Of a stretch of DNA of 64,000 nt, positions 25,781 through 35,107 are shown piece by piece. Under the pieces are notes generated by a model. That model was not told the origin of the DNA and searched no databases. It saw nothing but the letters and a program-made list of their open reading frames with translations. The stretch spans positions 23,481 to 87,480 of the forward strand of contig JACKDQ010000015.1 in assembly GCA_020633415.1 (NCBI GenBank). The letters run 5' to 3'. Within the stretch, counting starts at the first letter, position 1. Each line of letters begins with the position of its first letter. Origin of the DNA: Deltaproteobacteria bacterium. Lineage in GTDB: Bacteria; Myxococcota_A; Polyangia; GCA-2747355. Made by a program: the position numbers and the translations under genes.

Positions 25781-28700
25781 GCGCCGAACTCCCGGCGCAG
25801 ATTGGTGAACCGACGATCGACGGCGAAAGTCAGCAACCGCTGCGCTGCGATCGACTCCGACACATCGGCGCGTCGGCTTGACGCCATGCCGCGGAGCGCC
25901 GCGACGATGTCACCGCAGAGCATCGCCCCGACCCGGTGCGCGGCGTCAAAGACCGCCCCGACCCAGCGCTCGACGCTGTCTCCTTCATGCAGATAACGGT
26001 CGACGGGGAGTGCCAGCTCCTTTTTGGTCCGGCGGGGCAAGGCCTTCTTGAGCTGCTGCAACCGAGGGGCGAATCGCTGTTCAGCGATAGCGACTTGGGC
26101 TTTCGGTTCGACGAGCTTGACCACGGCAGCGAGGATCTCCTCGATCGTCGCGACGTCAAGCTGCCGCAGGGCGACCGCGCGCAGTTTGATCAGCGCGAGC
26201 TCGCAGCCCGCCGAAAAACGCAATTCGGCGTCGAGCGGACCGGTCAGCTGCTCGCCGATAATCATCGCGTCGGTTCCTCCGCCGATATTGAGAAAGCCAT
26301 CGATGCGTTGCGCAGGCCGTTTGACCGCGTAAAACTGAACGCTGTCCAGGCCGAGCGTCTGAGCCAATAGCGCGAGTTCCGCCGGCTGGCCGTCGTGGCG
26401 TTTGCCACTCCAGCGGAGCTGTTCACTGATCTCCGGGACGGTGCCAACACCCAGATGCGGTCCGAGTAGTGCCCAGGCCTGTGCGATCGGTCCGGCGCAG
26501 GACGGGCCGGCAATTTCTGTCCAGGCGCGATCGGTCATCTGCGTCTGACCAGTAAACCGACGAGCGGAGGCCCAGCGCCCGTAGCGGCCTTGCTCTTCTG
26601 GAGCCGCCTCGTTGAGTGCGATCAGCGCTCCCCAGGCACAGGCCGCGCGATCGACATCACCAGCCCACTCAGCGATTGTGCCGAGTTTTCGGTATAGCTC
26701 TGCATTGATCGGTGCCTTGCCAATCTGCTCGGCAAACATATCAGTTGCAGCAGCAAGGACCTGCCCCAGCGCGTCTTGGCCGATTCCACCCGCCGCCGCC
26801 AGCTCCCGCATGTCCGCGAGGATTTGCAGATCTCCTGGATCCTCGTCATGGGCGACGAGTAGTGAACTACGAGCGGCATCGAGCTGGCCTGCGCTTCGCC
26901 ACTGCAGGTGCGCGATCCTGCGACGATAGCGCGCGCGTTGCACGCTGGGGGCGCTCGTGCTCAGTCGCTCGAGCACACTCACGGCGCGACTGTAGTCGCC
27001 CGTGCTGCTGTAGAGATTCGCCAGACAATCCAACACCGCGTCGTCGGCAGATTCCGTTTCGATAAAACGACGACATGCTTCAACCGCGGCCTCAGGAGCA
27101 CCCTGACGCTTGAGTAGTTCAGCCAGGCGCAGTGTGGCAGCGCGCTGCTCATCGACTGTCGTCGCCAGATCGGCGTAGCGGCGGTAGTGTGTACAGGCCC
27201 GCTGCGCATCCCCTTCCCGATCGAACAACTCAGCTAATAGCTTGTGCGCGCGGGGATGGTCAGTGATGCGCTCGAGCACTGCGTAAAGATCACGCGCGGC
27301 CCCCACCGCGTCATCCAGGTGGTCGCGTCGTAACGCTGCCCGTTCGAAAAGGATCGCGACTTGCTCGATCGGCTCACTGGTCGCCGCCAAATGGTGCCCG
27401 TAGAGCTCGGCCAGCTTTTCGTCATCGTCGAGTCGCTCGTAGAGCTCGCGAAGTGCCAGCAATACCGGTAGCTCACTCGGCGATTCGGCGACAACACGCC
27501 GGTAGACAACGGCAGCCTCGCTCATCAGCCGCTGCCCCTGAGCCGGCGACTGGTCGTTCACCCGCTCACCCAAAGCGGCCAACAGTGACGCGCCGCGCTT
27601 GAACGCCAAGACTCGGCAGTTGGTGTCCGTCAGCAGCGAACCGATTTGCAGCCACAATCGGGCCTCGGCGTGGGCATCGCCCGCTGCGTCTTTCGCACGC
27701 GCTGCTAGCAGCAGCACGGCGAGGTCATTGGGCCGTTCGGCGAGCAGCTGGCTCAAGTCATCCTCGGCAAGCTCCCAGTCGCCACTATCGAGCGCGGTCT
27801 GTGCGTGCAACAAGCGCAAGCAACTGCTGTCGGTCTCGGGCAATTGTTTGTTCAGCGCCGACAGTAGGCTCAGCCGCTGGCGGGGCGACTCGCAGAGGCT
27901 GAGCAAACCGATCTGCGCTTCGAATGACGTGGGATCCTTTTCCAGGGCTTGGCGATAGCATGCGCGCGCCGCCTCGGGATCCCGATCGAGCAACAGCGTG
28001 CCAGCTCGGCCAAGCAGCGAAGACGCCGCATCGGGAGCCCACGTGGAGAGTTCGGTGAGGGCGCGGGCCAGCCGCTGTGGGTCGCGTTCGATCGCTGCGG
28101 AACGCGCCTCAAGCCAGGTCTGCCAGCTCGGCGCCAACGCGCTCCCTTTTGCCGACTGCGGCGCTGCAGCCAATGCATCAAGAAAGCGTGCGAGGTCGGC
28201 TGTTCCCGGCAGGCTCTCCCCTTCTCGACTGAGGACTTTGTCAATGGTTGTTCGAGCCGCCGCGATGTCGGCCGTAGCCAACTGTTCGCTAAGCGAGCAC
28301 TGCAGACCCAGCCAAGCCAGCTGAGGATCCGCATGTCTCGCACTTTCGCTCTGCGCCATCTGCCGGACGTCGCTGTCATTAGCATCGAGCGTCAGCGCAG
28401 CGAGCGCGAGCGGCGAAAGCCGTTGCCCTGCATGCGCGCGCTGCTCGGTTAACTCACACCAAGTCGCCCGATCGTGATCGCGCAAGATGCGATCGATCAC
28501 CAAGTTTGCTTCAGCAGCGTATGCGTCGAGCTCGCGCAACCCATTGAAGACATCACGCGCCCGGTCGATCTTGCCCAGATCGCAGAGGTAGTGCCAACCT
28601 AGCCGGGCGCTGATCTCGGCGCGACGGTCGGGCGTCTCAGCTTGCTCCCGTCCTCGCTCAAGTGCCTGGGTGAGATCGGCTACTGCGTTCGACCGCCGGA

Positions 28701-30852
28701 GCAGTCCGTCAAGACTTGACAGTACCGACAGGTCGTCGGGATGGGAGGCCAGCACGGTTCGGCAAAGATCGATCGCTTGCTCGGCTCGCCCGCTCTCGCT
28801 GAGCAGCTGAATCCGCCAGTAGTCGATGGCGATCGCCTGCTTGGCGTCCTCCACGCTACGACGGTAGGTCTCCAGGTCATCGACCAGCGAGGGATCGTTG
28901 GTTCGCGCCAGCAAGGCAACCAGTCGCTGAGACAGCGCCGGCGCGGCTTCGTGCCCGCGAGCGCGCAGCTTCCGCAGTGTCGAGATCGCCAACGCCGGAT
29001 CATCGAGCTCGTGCTCGGCCAAATGGGTCAGCGTCCAACCGACACGGTCGTCGCACTCGGCCGCACTCCAGCGCTCGAGCAAGTGATCGCGGATCTCCTC
29101 GTAGCGCTCCGCACTGCGCATTAGATCGAGCCAGAGATCCTCGACCCAGGGCTGAGGTTGGGAAAAGTGCGCCATCGCCCGCATCAACCACTCGATGGCC
29201 TGATCACTATCGCCACCCTGCCAGAACAGCCGGCCGACATCCGCCGCGTATTCAGCGAAACTGTCACTGTGCCCACCGGTCTGGTCGGCGAGTTGCTCTG
29301 CGACCCGAGCGTTGATGCGCGCGACTTCCAGCCAATCGCCAGCCGCCGCGTGACGTGTTTCCTCGTCGACTTCCACCACCCATGGGGGATGTGACTCGCC
29401 GGCGTTCGCGCGGACGAGCCACAGCTCTCGGCCGGGATGGTTCTCTGGTAGCAGCGTAAAGACTTGCCATGCAGCGAGCGCACGGCGTTCGTTCTCAGTA
29501 GCGCCCCAACAATCGTCGAGTGCCTGCAACAGCGTGTCATCGATTTCGCGTCGCAATTCGCCGAGCAAGGCGACCCAGATCAGCGGATCAGCCGGCTCCA
29601 ATGCCCGCGCTAGCAGCAAATGATCGCGCGCGGTGGTGGTCTCGCCGCGCAACGTACAGAGCCAGAAAGCACGCCAATACCCGGCTGCGCGCACGGCTGT
29701 TGGGCAGTTTTCGTCGGCACCCTGAGCGAGTAGAAAATTGAGAAACGCCTGCTCTCGCTGGTGCTTCGTTGCCAGTAGCTCGGCGCGGAGGGCGACGAGC
29801 TGAGCGTCAGCGCCGGCGTGGCGCGCTTCGGTGAGCATTGCGAATGCATGCTCTGGGTCGCTCTCGATCGCCAGCTCAGCGCTACGACAAAGCGCAAACC
29901 GCCGACGCTGATCGCAGCGCGTACAAGCTGCGATCTCGGCGTAGATGCGGGCCAGCTTGGCATCGTCGTTGTCGTGCAGAGCGCGTTGTTCTAAGAGCAA
30001 AAGCGGCGCTATCCACCGACGATCGCTCAGTGCAAACGCCTCCCAGAGCGCGTCATCCCGCGTCGCCTCGCGCCCACCGATCGCCAAGTGCTTGCTCGCC
30101 AACGCATCGGCTTCGAACAGCAACAACGCGCGACGCGATCGCTCCTGCACGCGAAGGGATTGCTCGACGACCCGCTCGGCCAGGCGGGCGTTGGAGCGCC
30201 GTTTGCCGATCGCCAGCGGATTGAAGGCCTCGAACCCGCTCTGATCAAGTGCCTGCTGGGCCAACAGCGCGGGTGCGAACTCTGGCCAAAGCGCGAGTGA
30301 CTGCTCGAGCAGCGTCACCGAGCGTTCCGCCTCGGTTTGCGTCATCGCCAGCTCGTAGAGCAGGATCGCCCGCTCCTTGGCTTCCGTTGTCGCCAACAAC
30401 TCACGCGAAAGCGTGCGCTGAAGCTCGTCGGGCTTGGCGGTCGCCAGCGTCTCAGCAAGCTCGCGCGCAGCGTCATACGGCAGGTGATTGAGACCGAACT
30501 GCGGCGAGTCTGCCGGGTCGTCGTCTTCAGCGCGCGGTGTTTTCTCCTCGGCGTCGAACTCGGCAGGCAGCGGCGGCGGCTGCAACTGTTCAACGTCATC
30601 GATGATCGTGGCTTCGGCCGTTTCGACCACGATGATCGCCGCATCGTCGAGCAGGGTCTCGAGCATCTCTTCGTCGACGGGCGTTTCCATGGCTGACGAA
30701 GGGGCTGCGATCGCTGGAGGGTTGGACTGTACGCTACTCATCGGGCCTTCAGAGCCTTCGGATGAAGTCCGCGCACGCAGCGCCGATCCTCCACGATCAG
30801 CGTCGTGATCAAGCATCTCGCCCTGGCCTGGTGGGTCGCGCGAATCATCCAT
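25777..30852 (-). CDS. giant TPR-repeat protein (1691 aa)
   Basis: This is the largest gene in the window. The first 120 residues are acidic and low-complexity (Asp/Glu/Ala-rich), and the next 1300 are degenerate TPR-like helical repeats (for example ALEPADPLIWVAL, ALEKDPTSFEAQIGLL, AHDEDPGDLQILADM). The C-terminal 270 residues (SVQFYAVKRPAQRIDGFLN, then AMIIGEQLTGPLDAELRF) parallel the end of the downstream 1463-aa protein, so the two are diverged paralogues. No membrane or secretion signal is evident. The ATG at 30852 lacks a Shine-Dalgarno sequence and lies only a few bases after the predicted transcription start. No function can be assigned. Confidence 0.85.
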   Translation of the reverse strand: MDDSRDPPGQGEMLDHDADRGGSALRARTSSEGSEGPMSSVQSNPPAIAAPSSAMETPVDEEMLETLLDDAAIIVVETAEATIIDDVEQLQPPPLPAEFDAEEKTPRAEDDDPADSPQFGLNHLPYDAARELAETLATAKPDELQRTLSRELLATTEAKERAILLYELAMTQTEAERSVTLLEQSLALWPEFAPALLAQQALDQSGFEAFNPLAIGKRRSNARLAERVVEQSLRVQERSRRALLLFEADALASKHLAIGGREATRDDALWEAFALSDRRWIAPLLLLEQRALHDNDDAKLARIYAEIAACTRCDQRRRFALCRSAELAIESDPEHAFAMLTEARHAGADAQLVALRAELLATKHQREQAFLNFLLAQGADENCPTAVRAAGYWRAFWLCTLRGETTTARDHLLLARALEPADPLIWVALLGELRREIDDTLLQALDDCWGATENERRALAAWQVFTLLPENHPGRELWLVRANAGESHPPWVVEVDEETRHAAAGDWLEVARINARVAEQLADQTGGHSDSFAEYAADVGRLFWQGGDSDQAIEWLMRAMAHFSQPQPWVEDLWLDLMRSAERYEEIRDHLLERWSAAECDDRVGWTLTHLAEHELDDPALAISTLRKLRARGHEAAPALSQRLVALLARTNDPSLVDDLETYRRSVEDAKQAIAIDYWRIQLLSESGRAEQAIDLCRTVLASHPDDLSVLSSLDGLLRRSNAVADLTQALERGREQAETPDRRAEISARLGWHYLCDLGKIDRARDVFNGLRELDAYAAEANLVIDRILRDHDRATWCELTEQRAHAGQRLSPLALAALTLDANDSDVRQMAQSESARHADPQLAWLGLQCSLSEQLATADIAAARTTIDKVLSREGESLPGTADLARFLDALAAAPQSAKGSALAPSWQTWLEARSAAIERDPQRLARALTELSTWAPDAASSLLGRAGTLLLDRDPEAARACYRQALEKDPTSFEAQIGLLSLCESPRQRLSLLSALNKQLPETDSSCLRLLHAQTALDSGDWELAEDDLSQLLAERPNDLAVLLLAARAKDAAGDAHAEARLWLQIGSLLTDTNCRVLAFKRGASLLAALGERVNDQSPAQGQRLMSEAAVVYRRVVAESPSELPVLLALRELYERLDDDEKLAELYGHHLAATSEPIEQVAILFERAALRRDHLDDAVGAARDLYAVLERITDHPRAHKLLAELFDREGDAQRACTHYRRYADLATTVDEQRAATLRLAELLKRQGAPEAAVEACRRFIETESADDAVLDCLANLYSSTGDYSRAVSVLERLSTSAPSVQRARYRRRIAHLQWRSAGQLDAARSSLLVAHDEDPGDLQILADMRELAAAGGIGQDALGQVLAAATDMFAEQIGKAPINAELYRKLGTIAEWAGDVDRAACAWGALIALNEAAPEEQGRYGRWASARRFTGQTQMTDRAWTEIAGPSCAGPIAQAWALLGPHLGVGTVPEISEQLRWSGKRHDGQPAELALLAQTLGLDSVQFYAVKRPAQRIDGFLNIGGGTDAMIIGEQLTGPLDAELRFSAGCELALIKLRAVALRQLDVATIEEILAAVVKLVEPKAQVAIAEQRFAPRLQQLKKALPRRTKKELALPVDRYLHEGDSVERWVGAVFDAAHRVGAMLCGDIVAALRGMASSRRADVSESIAAQRLLTFAVDRRFTNLRREFGA

Positions 30853-30867
30853 TGCTTGTTCGCGGCA

Positions 30868-30897
30868 AAACTACCCAGACATCAGCTAAGGTGTCAA
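30868..30897 (-). promoter_or_regulatory. promoter of the giant TPR operon
   Basis: TTGACA (30892-30897) is 18 bp from TAGTTT (30868-30873). A second TTGACA lies 21 bp further upstream (30913-30918). The start site would fall within about 10 bases of the ATG, suggesting leaderless or near-leaderless translation. Confidence 0.45.
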
Positions 30898-30918
30898 GAA
30901 ATTACAGGATTTTGTCAA

Positions 30919-31194
30919 GGGATCGGCGTGGTCACCGATGCCGCTTGCCGGATCGGCATAGCTAACCAGCATTGCACTGGGTGTCGGCGGGAAAGCGCGC
31001 GCCGCACACCGCACGTGACGGATCGCGTGGCGTCGGGACAAAGCCGGTAGATGGATTAATAATTAACAATAACAAGCAACTGCCAGCCAGCGGCAAGCCT
31101 GGGCTGCCTTGGCGCGTTTGACACGGCCGATGACCGACGACCCGCAGACGGGGATTAGTACCGCCGCGCGACGAGCTGCTAGGATGCGATCCGT
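30919..31194. other. intergenic region with an AT-rich patch before hutI
   Basis: This divergent spacer carries an AT-rich stretch at about 31050-31077 (GGATTAATAATTAACAATAA) that stands out in the GC-rich surroundings. A perfect TTGACA follows at 31118-31123 but has no convincing -10. AGGA at 31183-31186 serves as ribosome-binding site for hutI. No small gene or RNA was recognised. Confidence 0.5.
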
Positions 31195-32616
31195 ATGGAA
31201 CTTTCAGTCGTCGACGCGGGATCCGCGGTTGAGCTCAACGGCGCCTATTTGCGGCTCAAAGACTTGCTTGGCCTGGGCGATCGGTCGCTGGGTTCGGCGT
31301 CGATCAGGCGCGCCGAATGGCGCGATCCCAACTGGATCGAACTCGGGCTCAGCGATGGTCGTCGCGTCCTTGCCTCGTCCGAACCAGCATCCGTGACGCG
31401 TGTCGTACGCACCCGTGGTCAGATCTTGACGATGGGCGCAGCCGGTGAACTTGGGATCCGCTCCGGCGGCGCGATCGTTCTGAACGGCGCACGGATCGAT
31501 CGGATCTGTGACGTCGACGAGGTTTTGCCTGCCGAGCTGGCAAACGCTGAGGAGATCGATCTTGGCGACCGCCTGGTCACCCCGGGCTTGATCGACCCGC
31601 ACACCCACTTACTATTCTTGGGCCAGCGGGCCGAAGAGTTCGGCATGAAGGCGGCAGGCAAGAGCTACCTCGAGATCCATCGGGCCGGTGGCGGCATCCT
31701 TTCGACGGTGCGCGCGACCCGCGCTGGCTCGCTGGAGGCGCTGAGTCAGGCTGCGATCGCCAACGCGCGACGCCTATTGGCCGCGGGCGTAACGAGTTGC
31801 GAGGCTAAATCGGGCTACGCCCTCGAGCTCAAGGGCGAGCTGCGCATGCTCGAGGCTTTACGGATCGCCGACAATTCACAACCGGTAGATATCCAACGCA
31901 CCCTATTGGCCGCGCACACCGTCCCAGAGGAGTTTGCCGAGGCCAGCGACGACTATCTGGCATTGATCTGCGAGCAGCTGATTCCCGCGGCAGTCGCCAC
32001 TCCCGGTCTGCTGTCGGCTTGCGATGCCTATCTTGAGCAGGGGGCCTTCGACCTCCAGCAGGTCAGGCGCGTGTTCGAGGCCGCCCGTCGCCATCGACTC
32101 GATCTACACCTGCACGCGGGTCAGTTTAGCGACCTTGGCGGTGCGCAGCTCGCCGCCGAGATGAACGCTTTGAGCGTCGACCACCTCGAGTTCGTTAGCG
32201 CCGAGGGCATCGCCGCGTTAGCCAAGACGGGAACGACAGCGATCTTGCTACCTGGGGCTGCGTTGACCTGCCGGTGCCCCGCCCCTCCCGTGGCCGAGCT
32301 GGTCGCTGCCGGCGTGCCGATCGCGCTGGGCACCGACTTTAACCCTGGCAGCAGCATGACAGCATCACTGCCGCTGATGATGTCGTTGGCCTGCACAATG
32401 TTTGGCCTGAGTTGCGAACTGGCCTGGCGTGCTGTCACGGTCAACGCCGCCCGCGCGATCGGCCGGCCCGAGTTGGGCCGAATCGTCGCTGGCGCGCCAG
32501 CCGATCTTGTCGCGTTCGACGCCGCCGATTATCGCGAGGTGCCGTACTTCCTTGGCGCGAATCTCGTCGCTGCCGTAGTTAAGTCAGGTCAGGTGGTGAT
32601 TGGAGCGCAGCGATGA
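31195..32616 (+). CDS. hutI: imidazolonepropionase with N-terminal extension
   Basis: HutI hydrolyses imidazolone-5-propionate to formiminoglutamate, the third step of histidine degradation. Amidohydrolase features are clear: PGLIDPHTHLLF (HxH metal ligands), GQRAEEF, GGGILSTVRATR, the LHAGQFSD His and GTDFNPG (Asp ligand). Normal family length is about 410 aa; this one is 473. The extra residues are the first 65 or so, before TRVVRTRGQILTM where the family domain begins. The ATG at 31195 has AGGA ten bases upstream, while the in-frame GTG at 31393 has none, so the extension looks real. No other hut gene is in the window. It overlaps the next gene by four bases. Confidence 0.9.
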   Translation: MELSVVDAGSAVELNGAYLRLKDLLGLGDRSLGSASIRRAEWRDPNWIELGLSDGRRVLASSEPASVTRVVRTRGQILTMGAAGELGIRSGGAIVLNGARIDRICDVDEVLPAELANAEEIDLGDRLVTPGLIDPHTHLLFLGQRAEEFGMKAAGKSYLEIHRAGGGILSTVRATRAGSLEALSQAAIANARRLLAAGVTSCEAKSGYALELKGELRMLEALRIADNSQPVDIQRTLLAAHTVPEEFAEASDDYLALICEQLIPAAVATPGLLSACDAYLEQGAFDLQQVRRVFEAARRHRLDLHLHAGQFSDLGGAQLAAEMNALSVDHLEFVSAEGIAALAKTGTTAILLPGAALTCRCPAPPVAELVAAGVPIALGTDFNPGSSMTASLPLMMSLACTMFGLSCELAWRAVTVNAARAIGRPELGRIVAGAPADLVAFDAADYREVPYFLGANLVAAVVKSGQVVIGAQR

Positions 32617-33404
32617 GCACCCATCCATGCGTCGGTTTCGCGGCAGGACTTCGCGCGGCCCACGTGCTTGGCTTGATCATGCTGCTCGGCTGCCTCTCCG
32701 CTCAACGCGCCAACGCGCGTATGCGTCGCCCGGTCAGTCACGAGATCATCGCGCAAATGAAGGCACGCGGTTTACCGCTCGCTGAAATTGCTCTTGTGCT
32801 AGCCGCTCATTACGCGAAACGCACCGACCAGGCGATGGTTTACCGCTATATCAAGCGCGCTCTGGCCGGCGGCGTCGATCGCGGCCGCGCTGACCTGGTG
32901 CTTGCTCAGTTCTTTCGTGAATCTGACCGCTACGATGCGGCGTTTGCCACGCTGGTTCGAGTGTTGGTCCAACATCCGGGGCAGCCCAAGGCCTTGGTCG
33001 ACCTATGGCGCACGTTGCACCGCTGTCAGCGCACACGTTGTACCGTGCAGACCGATCTGGGGGCGATTCGCGAACGCTTGGCGACCTTCGGTTTGCATTA
33101 CCCGGCGAGGCTAAGCGCAGATCCACAGGCCGCGATGCGTAGCCGCAAGCTCGCTGATTCGGGATACCAGGCGCTGCTGAGCAGCCGACCGCGTTTCGCG
33201 GCGCAATTGTTCTTTGCGTCGATCGAGGAAGATCCCAGCAATCCGCTGGCCCACCGAGGCTTGGCGATCGCCCGTGGGCGCCAGGCCGACTACCGTCGCG
33301 CGATCGGCGCTTACCTGCTCTATCTGAGTTTGGCGCCCGACGCCGCGGATGCCGACCAGGTCGACCGCATCCTCGTCGAGTATTGGCGCAAGACGAGCGA
33401 TTAG
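32613..33404 (+). CDS. exported TPR-like protein
   Basis: The 263-aa protein has a signal peptide (hydrophobic core LGLIMLLGCLSA at about 18-30, cleavage probably after ANA). If Cys 27 is lipidated it could instead be a lipoprotein. The mature part is all helical with TPR-like units (YDAAFATLVRVLVQHPGQPKAL near 110, AQLFFASIEEDPSNPLAHRGL near 200, YRRAIGAYLLYLSLAPDA near 230). It starts inside the hutI stop (ATGA), so translation is coupled to hutI, an odd pairing of cytoplasmic enzyme and exported protein. Function unknown. Confidence 0.75.
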   Translation: MSTHPCVGFAAGLRAAHVLGLIMLLGCLSAQRANARMRRPVSHEIIAQMKARGLPLAEIALVLAAHYAKRTDQAMVYRYIKRALAGGVDRGRADLVLAQFFRESDRYDAAFATLVRVLVQHPGQPKALVDLWRTLHRCQRTRCTVQTDLGAIRERLATFGLHYPARLSADPQAAMRSRKLADSGYQALLSSRPRFAAQLFFASIEEDPSNPLAHRGLAIARGRQADYRRAIGAYLLYLSLAPDAADADQVDRILVEYWRKTSD

Positions 33405-33429
33405 TCCGCAGGCGAAAACGGGGTTTCGC

Positions 33430-33993
33430 TCAATCCGCCGACGGCTCTGCCAAAGCATCAACCAGCTGCAGAGCGAGCCGCTCGACAAGATCATTCAGCC
33501 GCTGTTCGCGACCGCGCTCGGTATGATGTGCGCTTGAGCTATACGGCACGCTGTAACGCAATACACGCAGGCCGCTGTGCCATAGCGTTTCTTCGTTGCC
33601 GCGCGACAGGCGCGCGCTATAGCGAAGCTCCAGATCGGCACTGACTGCCGTGCGCTCGGCGATGCTGATCTCGCGCTGCTCGAGGTCGTGCAGCTGAATC
33701 CGCAGCAGGCCGCCGCGCGACTGCCAAAGGCGCTGGCTAACCAACTTCGTGACTAGCGCCTGGCGCAGCCAACCAGCGAGGCGCGGAGAGATCCCTGGGC
33801 CAAGCTCGACGATGATCTTCGCGACGCGCCGCTGTGGACTCGCTGCTCCAAGCAGTGGCCGATAGCCACATCCGCTTAGACAAATCGCCGAGAAAGCTAC
33901 GCTCAGCGCGGTGGTCCGACCGATCGTCCGTCGCTGGGCGGCGCGACCTGGCAGCCAGGGCTGACCTGCTGAGTTTCGTTCTCGCGTTGACAA
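33430..33993 (-). CDS. LptE-like LPS-assembly lipoprotein
   Basis: This 187-aa protein has a signal peptide and the lipobox plus motif LSGCGYRPL, typical of LptE, the outer-membrane lipoprotein plug of the LptD lipopolysaccharide translocon. The mature part is short and mixed alpha/beta, as in LptE (KIIVELGPGISPRLAGWLRQALVTKL, then LRIQLHDLEQREISIAERTAVSADLELRY and a C-terminal helix). The start is a TTG at 33993 with GGAG five bases upstream. leuS or holA, frequent neighbours of lptE, are not present. The assignment rests on the lipobox motif and overall pattern, so LptE-like is as far as the evidence goes. Confidence 0.7.
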   Translation of the reverse strand: MSTRERNSAGQPWLPGRAAQRRTIGRTTALSVAFSAICLSGCGYRPLLGAASPQRRVAKIIVELGPGISPRLAGWLRQALVTKLVSQRLWQSRGGLLRIQLHDLEQREISIAERTAVSADLELRYSARLSRGNEETLWHSGLRVLRYSVPYSSSAHHTERGREQRLNDLVERLALQLVDALAEPSAD

Positions 33994-34026
33994 GGGTGCT
34001 CCGCTCGGGCCCCATTAAGGCACAGG

Positions 34027-34872
34027 ATGAAACTCTACGCGATCAGTGATCTCCATGTCGGGCACGGCGCCAACGCCCAAGCGTTGCGAGAGCTACCACA
34101 GTATCTCGATGACTGGCTGATCGTCGCCGGCGATTGCGGCGACAAGCTGGCCGACCATCGGATGTGCCTTGAACTGCTCGGCCAGAGGTTCGCCCAACTG
34201 ATATGGGTGCCTGGCAACCATGACCTTTGGCGCGAAGGACCGCTGGCCGGTCTGGAAAAATACCAGCGGCTTGTCGAGATCTGCCGCGAGCTCAACGTGC
34301 TGACGCCGGAAGACCGCTTTGCCCTTTGGCCGGGCGGCGAGCGACCGGCGGTGATCGCTCCGCTGTTTACGCTCTATGACTACTCCTTTCACCCTGACGA
34401 TGTTACCGACGAAGAAGCCGTAGCCTGGGCCGCCGAGGCTGGCGTGATTTGCGCCGACGAGGCGTATTTGTCCGCCGAAGGCTTTACCGATCGTATCGCT
34501 TGGTGTGCCGAACGCTGTCGCATCAGTGAGCAACGCCTAGCTGCCCTTGAGCGTCCCCCCGGTGCGGCGCTGGTCTTGGTGAATCACTGGCCGCTGCTGC
34601 GAGCCCACGCGGTGCTCCCACGAATTCCACGTTTCTCGGTCTGGTGCGGCACGCGACGTAGCGAAGGCTGGGCTCAACGCTTCGCCGCCGACGTGGTGGT
34701 CTACGGGCATTTGCACATTCGCTGCAGTCATCGCAGCCAAGGAGTTCGTTTCGAGGAGGTGTCGCTCGGCTATCCGGCGCAGTGGCAAAAAGGTCGTCCG
34801 CTCGCCAGCTACTTGCGCGAGATCCTTCCCGGGCCACCGCTAGACGAGCAAGCCGTGCGCTATTGGCCGTGA
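34027..34872 (+). CDS. calcineurin-type metallophosphoesterase
   Basis: The 281-aa cytoplasmic protein has the five blocks of the metallophosphoesterase superfamily: SDLHVGH (residues 7-13), VAGDCGD near 34, PGNHDLW near 62, NHWPLL near 185 and YGHLHIR near 230. These residues bind a dimetal centre that hydrolyses phosphomono- or diesters. The substrate cannot be told from the sequence. It is divergent from the lptE-like gene, 33 bp apart, and stands alone on its strand before the OmpA gene. Confidence 0.9.
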   Translation: MKLYAISDLHVGHGANAQALRELPQYLDDWLIVAGDCGDKLADHRMCLELLGQRFAQLIWVPGNHDLWREGPLAGLEKYQRLVEICRELNVLTPEDRFALWPGGERPAVIAPLFTLYDYSFHPDDVTDEEAVAWAAEAGVICADEAYLSAEGFTDRIAWCAERCRISEQRLAALERPPGAALVLVNHWPLLRAHAVLPRIPRFSVWCGTRRSEGWAQRFAADVVVYGHLHIRCSHRSQGVRFEEVSLGYPAQWQKGRPLASYLREILPGPPLDEQAVRYWP

Positions 34873-34990
34873 CGCTATTGGGCCGTTCGACTAGCGGTAT
34901 CGGGCAGATCTGCCGCCGGGGCGGTTCGCGCGCTTGGGCTTGGCCCGCGAGACCGTCGACGTTGGACGAACGCGGTGAATTCTTGGGGAA

Positions 34991-35018
34991 TTAACTAGGC
35001 GCTGCTGCTCGTTATAGG
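34991..35018 (+). promoter_or_regulatory. possible promoter of the OmpA-family gene
   Basis: TTAACT (34991-34996) is 16 bp from TATAGG (35013-35018). The transcription start would lie about 80 bp before the ATG at 35108. Nothing else was identified between 34873 and 35107. Confidence 0.35.
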
Positions 35019-35107
35019 GACGGATCTGCCCCGCCTGCCGTACTGGTCATTTACGCGGCGCCGCGGTATAGATCGAGGCCGCCCGACGAGTCGATGGAGT
35101 CACACAC

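Noticed and set aside
31118..31150. TTGACA promoter for hutI
   Set aside because: The -35 is perfect, but no acceptable -10 lies 15-19 bp downstream.
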